Positions 13,604 to 16,753 of a stretch of 16,753 nt of DNA are shown one piece after another. Location: positions 1-16,753 of the forward strand of contig CANRCU010000019.1 in the NCBI GenBank assembly GCA_947629215.1, given 5' to 3'. The translations under genes and the position numbers were made by a program. The notes below the pieces were generated by a model. That model did no database searches. It was not told where the DNA came from and was given only the letters and a program-made list of their open reading frames with translations. Every line of letters begins with the position of its first letter. Position 1 is the first letter of the stretch. This stretch comes from an uncultured Clostridia bacterium (GTDB taxonomy: Bacteria > Bacillota > Clostridia > Lachnospirales > CAG-274).

Positions 13604-14404
13604 TCAGAATTTCAGGGTTTGCCCCGCCTCAATGTACATAGGCTGCGAATCGTATGAAAAACAAAGTTTCAAAGCCGTCGGATTATACATTACAGAACAA
13701 TCTGCCGAAAAACGCAACTGCTTTATTGCATTTATATAATCGACAATTTCGATATTGGTTGCATACCATATATCATCTCTGCCGCTCATCATATCGCAAA
13801 ATTCTTCTATCATGCCCCACGTGTCGTCTTTTTCAAATTCAAGCGAATGACCCCATACATACATCAGATGCGGTCTGTTTTTAAGCGGCATTTCAAGAAA
13901 TTTTTTGCCCGTTCCGATAAGATCCATATTATGGTGACAAGTGCCTTTCCAACGCATAAAATCCTCGGGTAACTTAAAATCACCCGTTGTTTCAACAACA
14001 CGGCAGTATTCTATACCGCAGGCTTTCAGCACGGAAACCGTGGTATCGTCATATATGCCGTTCGGGTAAGACATACCCCTCACCGGATAACCTGCAAGCT
14101 TTTCAAGCGCAAGCCTGTCTTTCCATACCTCGTTGAGCTGCATCTCACGCGGCACGATACCCAGGCTTCTGTGGGTATAACCGTGCGCCGATATTTCATG
14201 CCCACGGTAAAGCTCTGCGACCTCGCTGTCGGCTATTCGCATGAGTTTATCATTGTTCAGATACCCCGCATTTATATGAAATGTACCTTTTATGCCGTAT
14301 TTGTTGAATATCTCAACAAGGCGGCGGTCGGTGACCTTTCCGTCATCATAACTCATTGTAACACATTTTCCTGCTCCGTTTGGAAATCTGTCAAAATTTA
14401 TCAT
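13604..14404 (-). CDS. Polysaccharide deacetylase (NodB/CE4)-family protein, no signal peptide
   Basis: The 266 residues contain a NodB-type domain: MSYDDG (Asp20, Asp21, equivalent to TFDDG) near the N-terminus and HEISAHGYTH (His74, His78) supplying the metal triad, then a RGMSYPNGIYDD segment and WGHSLEF near the far side of the barrel. It lacks a signal peptide and membrane anchor, so a cytoplasmic substrate is likely, unlike wall-acting peptidoglycan or chitin deacetylases. The C-terminal part (about 215-266, with VMYNPTALKLCFS) looks like a small beta domain. It heads the minus-strand operon, with GAGGAGA 7 bp before the ATG and a strong promoter. Family membership is clear; substrate is unknown. 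Confidence 0.85.
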   Translation of the reverse strand: MINFDRFPNGAGKCVTMSYDDGKVTDRRLVEIFNKYGIKGTFHINAGYLNNDKLMRIADSEVAELYRGHEISAHGYTHRSLGIVPREMQLNEVWKDRLALEKLAGYPVRGMSYPNGIYDDTTVSVLKACGIEYCRVVETTGDFKLPEDFMRWKGTCHHNMDLIGTGKKFLEMPLKNRPHLMYVWGHSLEFEKDDTWGMIEEFCDMMSGRDDIWYATNIEIVDYINAIKQLRFSADCSVMYNPTALKLCFSYDSQPMYIEAGQTLKF

Positions 14405-14439
14405 AACGCATTCTCCTCATATTTGCTTGTTTGTGTAAA

Positions 14440-14468
14440 ATTATACCACAGTTCTGTTATTTTTTCAA
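14440..14468 (-). promoter_or_regulatory. Strong promoter of the deacetylase-led operon
   Basis: On the minus strand TTGAAA (14463-14468), 17 bp, then TGG-TATAAT (-10 at 14440-14445, extended). It is 36 bp before the ATG at 14404. It probably drives deacetylase and nucleoside phosphorylase, and possibly ribonuclease Z and the amidase. Confidence 0.85.
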
Positions 14469-14496
14469 ACTAATTTATTACTTTGTAAAAAAATTA

Positions 14497-14525
14497 TAGA
14501 TTTTTCCTGCGATCGGTGATATAAT
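14497..14525 (+). promoter_or_regulatory. Candidate promoter of the gene upstream of ispD
   Basis: TAGATT (14497-14502), 17 bp, then TGA-TATAAT (-10 at 14520-14525, extended). The predicted start point is near 14532, immediately before the palindromic element, so the mRNA would begin with that element and have a leader of about 240 nt. Confidence 0.5.
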
Positions 14526-14532
14526 ACAATTA

Positions 14533-14704
14533 ATAAGAATTTATTCAAAAGAAAAATTTATTTCCGACCCGAAGGGATGAGATTTGTAGCGTTTAGGCGA
14601 ATTTTTGCAAAGCAAAAAACGCCGAAGCGTTGGGATTTCCGTAGGAAATCCACAAATCTCAAGGAAATACAAAATTTTTCTTACCTCGACTTGATTCTTA
14701 TAAT
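14533..14704. repeat. MITE-like palindromic element, complete copy
   Basis: Ends are ATAAGAAT (14533-14540) and ATTCTTAT (14694-14701), followed by imperfect inverted matches: GAAAAATTTATTTCC on the left against GAAAAATTTTGTATTTCC on the right when reversed. An inner 9-bp perfect stem GAGATTTGT/ACAAATCTC (14579-14587, 14652-14660) encloses two arms: a hairpin from GGCG/CGCC and TTTTTGC/GCAAAAA (14596-14623), and GGATTTCC/GGAAATCC with loop GTA (14633-14651). The whole unit folds as one long hairpin with two branches. There is no ORF. A partial copy lies at 12220-12269. No clear target-site duplication is seen. Confidence 0.75.
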
Positions 14705-14708
14705 ACAT

Positions 14709-14735
14709 ATTATAAGAACTTATTAAAAATCTTTC
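14709..14735. repeat. Fragment of a second element end, inverted next to the first
   Basis: ATTATAAGAACTTATTAAAAA resembles the element end at 12220 (ATTATAAGAATTTATTAAAA). It faces the right end of the complete copy, so TTCTTATAAT (14695-14704) and ATTATAAGAA (14709-14718) form a 10-bp perfect inverted repeat around ACAT. Confidence 0.6.
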
Positions 14736-14772
14736 TTACTTAACATAAATATTACATACAAAGGAAACCTTT

Positions 14773-15615
14773 ATGGAAACTATATCCAAAATATATCTTA
14801 CAGCCGCTCTTGTGCTGGATATGGCAATGTGCAGGTACTGTTACGACACCTACGGTCTGTCGCCCGATTATAATTTTTTCAAGCCGATGCCTGTTTCTGC
14901 GCCCGTTATTGCGCAGTCATCCCAAAAGGCTGTGTTTTACAGCAATTACGCCGGCACAGGGTTTGACAATGCCGTATCTGCAATGGCTGTTATGGACGAC
15001 AGCGTTTCGTCCGGCGCGATCTATTCGGATTACCGTTCCGGGCTTTACAAAAAAATATACGCAGACAACACAAGGGTACAGATACCGTGCGATACAGCCA
15101 TGCTCGATAAAAAACTTGAGCTTGATGTAAATATAGACTATGCAGGCGATGACAGATCGGGCATACTTAAAGCAGGCGACGAAAGCATAGCCGCCGTGCG
15201 TATAAAAAACGGTATGATATACCGAATAAGCAGCATAAACGAAAAACTTGTTATAGACGGCTTTGGCGTCGGTTCGGAGCTTTCAAAACTCATACGCCGA
15301 TGGGGTTCGCCCGTCGCTCAGGAAGATGACAGAGTTTATTATTTTAATGTTGGCGATATGGCAAAAATAACGGTCGTGTCCTCATGGGAAGGCTATGTCA
15401 CATGGATATTGTACGAGGGATTGAAAACCGAAATAGTTGACAACGACAAAAACATATCTGTGACCGAAAAAGATGCTGTCGGTAAAAAGGAAACCCACAA
15501 TTATCCCGTTGCGGATTCGGTATTGAGCGAACACGGGAAACGACATAACATAAAAACGATCGTTCTGAAAGACGAACATATCGAGCGTGAAAGCAAGGAG
15601 GAGCAGGAAACATGA
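14773..15615 (+). CDS. Unrecognised signal-anchored protein coupled to ispD
   Basis: I do not recognise a family. The 280 residues start with a short hydrophobic segment (about 7-20) that could be an anchor or uncleaved signal, so the bulk is probably outside the membrane. A low-complexity stretch (35-110) is followed by a folded-looking region (about 115-218) containing GFGVGSELSKLIRRWGSP and YYFNVGDMAKITVVSSWEGY. The GVGSELSKLIRRWGSP segment recalls the 'helix then GxP' part of small surface beta-helix-beta modules, but that is only a resemblance. The C-terminus (220-280) is charged. The start has AAAGGA 8 bp upstream. Its TGA overlaps the ispD ATG as ATGA, so the two are translationally coupled. 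Confidence 0.75.
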   Translation: METISKIYLTAALVLDMAMCRYCYDTYGLSPDYNFFKPMPVSAPVIAQSSQKAVFYSNYAGTGFDNAVSAMAVMDDSVSSGAIYSDYRSGLYKKIYADNTRVQIPCDTAMLDKKLELDVNIDYAGDDRSGILKAGDESIAAVRIKNGMIYRISSINEKLVIDGFGVGSELSKLIRRWGSPVAQEDDRVYYFNVGDMAKITVVSSWEGYVTWILYEGLKTEIVDNDKNISVTEKDAVGKKETHNYPVADSVLSEHGKRHNIKTIVLKDEHIERESKEEQET

Positions 15616-16316
15616 ATTGTGCGGTCATTGTTGCCGCAGGCAGCGGAAAACGAATGGGCGCGTCAATACCAAAGCAGTTTTTGGAGCTTGACGGCCGCCC
15701 TATTCTTTCTTATACCATCGAAAAATTCGATACTTCCGAAGATATAGACGAGATCGTCATAGTCACAAATGCGGAAAATACGGAGTATGTAAAAAACGTT
15801 ATTGCAACGCCCTTTAAAAAAGTCAAAACCGTTGTTGCGGGCGGCGCCGAACGCAGCAATTCGGTATTCAACGGGCTGTCCGCGCTTGACAAAAGCTGCG
15901 ATACAGTGCTGATACACGACGGTGTACGCCCCTTTGTGACTCACGAACAGATAAAACGTATAATCGATAAAACAAGGGAATACGGCTGCTGCGTTTTGGG
16001 TATGCCCGTAAAAGACACCATAAAACTCTGCGACAGCGGCGGCATTGTACAAACCACGCCCGACAGAAATTTATTGTGGCAGGCGCAGACACCGCAGGCA
16101 TTTTCATACGATATAATTTTAAATGCGCATAAGCAGGCTATTGCGGACGGCTTTCAATGTACGGATGATTCAATGCTGACCGAAAGGCTCGGTCACAAGA
16201 CCGTTATGGTCGAAGGCAGCTATGAAAATATAAAAATAACTACTCCCGAAGATATGGACATCGGGGCAAAGATCCTTGAAAGACAAAAATTACAAAATAA
16301 AAGAAAAGAGGGATAA
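15612..16316 (+). CDS. ispD: 2-C-methyl-D-erythritol 4-phosphate cytidylyltransferase
   Basis: Third enzyme of the MEP isoprenoid pathway; it joins CTP and MEP to give CDP-ME in the cytoplasm. The 234 residues have the nucleotide-binding motif AAGSGKRMGASIPKQF (8-23), VAGGAERSNSVFNGL, HDGVRPFV, DTIK, a QTPQAF motif and an ENIKITTPEDM ending, all typical. Length is normal for the stand-alone enzyme. The ATG overlaps the previous stop by ATGA, with AAGGAGG 10 bp upstream inside that gene. The next gene starts 2 bp after the stop, so this is a middle gene of an operon. Identification is secure. Confidence 0.96.
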   Translation: MNCAVIVAAGSGKRMGASIPKQFLELDGRPILSYTIEKFDTSEDIDEIVIVTNAENTEYVKNVIATPFKKVKTVVAGGAERSNSVFNGLSALDKSCDTVLIHDGVRPFVTHEQIKRIIDKTREYGCCVLGMPVKDTIKLCDSGGIVQTTPDRNLLWQAQTPQAFSYDIILNAHKQAIADGFQCTDDSMLTERLGHKTVMVEGSYENIKITTPEDMDIGAKILERQKLQNKRKEG

Positions 16317-16318
16317 TT

Positions 16319-16753
16319 ATGAGTTTTGGCATGAGAGGACACGACCTTGGAGGAAAGCAGAATTTTGACGATTTTCTTGCAAAGGTAAAGGCAAACAATA
16401 TCGATATAGTACAGCTTGCGTTTAAAAAATCAATATCGGACATAGATTTTACGCTCGGCAACTATAATCCCGGTCTTGGCTATTACGTAGGCAGGCGTTT
16501 GAGGGAAAATAATATTCATGTTGCGGTGCTTGGCTGCTATATCAACCCGACAAACCCGATAGAGAGTGAAAGGCAAAAAGCCGTAGCAACTTTTATAGAA
16601 CATCTTAAATATGCAAAAGCCATAGGTGCAGATATGGTCGGTACCGAAACAGGTCGTTTCGACCCTAACCTCAAACACCACCCTGCCACCTACACCGAAG
16701 CAGGTTATCAGCTGCTTATGAAAAGCATGCGCGAAATTGTTGACGCATGCTTT
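16319..16753 (+). CDS. Sugar phosphate isomerase/epimerase-like TIM barrel, C-terminus cut by the window edge
   Basis: The first 145 residues are visible and the frame is open to the last base. They look like a xylose isomerase-like/AP endonuclease 2 TIM barrel: MSFGMRGHDLGGKQNFDDF, IDIVQLAFKKS, LRENNIHVAVLGCYINPTNP, the helix with AKAIGADMVGTETGRFDP, and TEAGYQLLMKSMREIVDAC. In this family the Glu after GAxxVGTE is a likely metal ligand. The substrate cannot be judged from half a protein. It starts 2 bp after ispD, with GAGGG about 6 bp upstream, so it belongs to the same transcript. Any link to isoprenoid synthesis is only positional. Confidence 0.85.
   Translation, partial: MSFGMRGHDLGGKQNFDDFLAKVKANNIDIVQLAFKKSISDIDFTLGNYNPGLGYYVGRRLRENNIHVAVLGCYINPTNPIESERQKAVATFIEHLKYAKAIGADMVGTETGRFDPNLKHHPATYTEAGYQLLMKSMREIVDACF

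Overview
The window looks like chromosomal DNA from a low-to-moderate GC, Gram-positive, anaerobic member of the Clostridia. The grounds are strong GGAGG-type ribosome binding sites, sigma-A-like promoters with 17-bp spacers, a clostridial 2[4Fe-4S] ferredoxin, S-layer homology (SLH) domains, a LysM plus glycoside hydrolase 18 protein of the spore-cortex type, and heavy use of the Ile codon ATA in most genes. This placement is inferred from gene content; no species is assigned.

Layout. (1) 1-1641, minus: the first 547 residues of a class A penicillin-binding protein, cut by the window edge. Its upstream region holds an exact 2 x 28 bp tandem repeat. (2) 1910-5042, plus: a polysaccharide co-polymerase/kinase activator, a bacterial tyrosine kinase and a PHP-type tyrosine phosphatase, followed by an unrecognised membrane-anchored protein whose best-placed start codon is ATT. 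No glycosyltransferases follow. (3) 5071-8800, plus: a secreted protein with a dockerin-like N-terminus and strikingly different codon use, then an N-terminal triple-SLH protein with a Thr-rich linker, then a VanZ-like membrane protein whose last codons run into a palindrome-rich intergenic mosaic ending in a terminator. (4) 8880-10157, plus: a LysM-LysM-GH18 protein without a signal peptide. (5) 10211-10381, minus: a 56-residue ferredoxin with its own strong promoter. (6) 14404 down to 10509, minus: a polysaccharide deacetylase-family protein, pyrimidine-nucleoside phosphorylase, ribonuclease Z and a nitrilase-superfamily amidase, spaced as an operon but with a repeat fragment between the second and third genes. 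(7) 14497-16753, plus: a leader occupied by a MITE-like palindromic element, an unrecognised signal-anchored protein, ispD translationally coupled to it by ATGA, and the start of a TIM-barrel sugar isomerase/epimerase-like gene.

Most of the left half concerns the cell envelope: wall synthesis, phosphotyrosine control of polysaccharide export, surface proteins and wall/cortex hydrolysis. The right half is mainly housekeeping (electron transfer, nucleoside salvage, tRNA 3' processing, amide repair, isoprenoid synthesis). No CRISPR array, tRNA, rRNA, transposase or phage gene was seen. The points most worth a second look are the ATT start, the tyrosine-kinase cassette beside surface proteins rather than sugar genes, the codon-biased dockerin-like protein, and the family of short palindromic elements, one of which starts where transcription of the gene upstream of ispD is predicted to begin.
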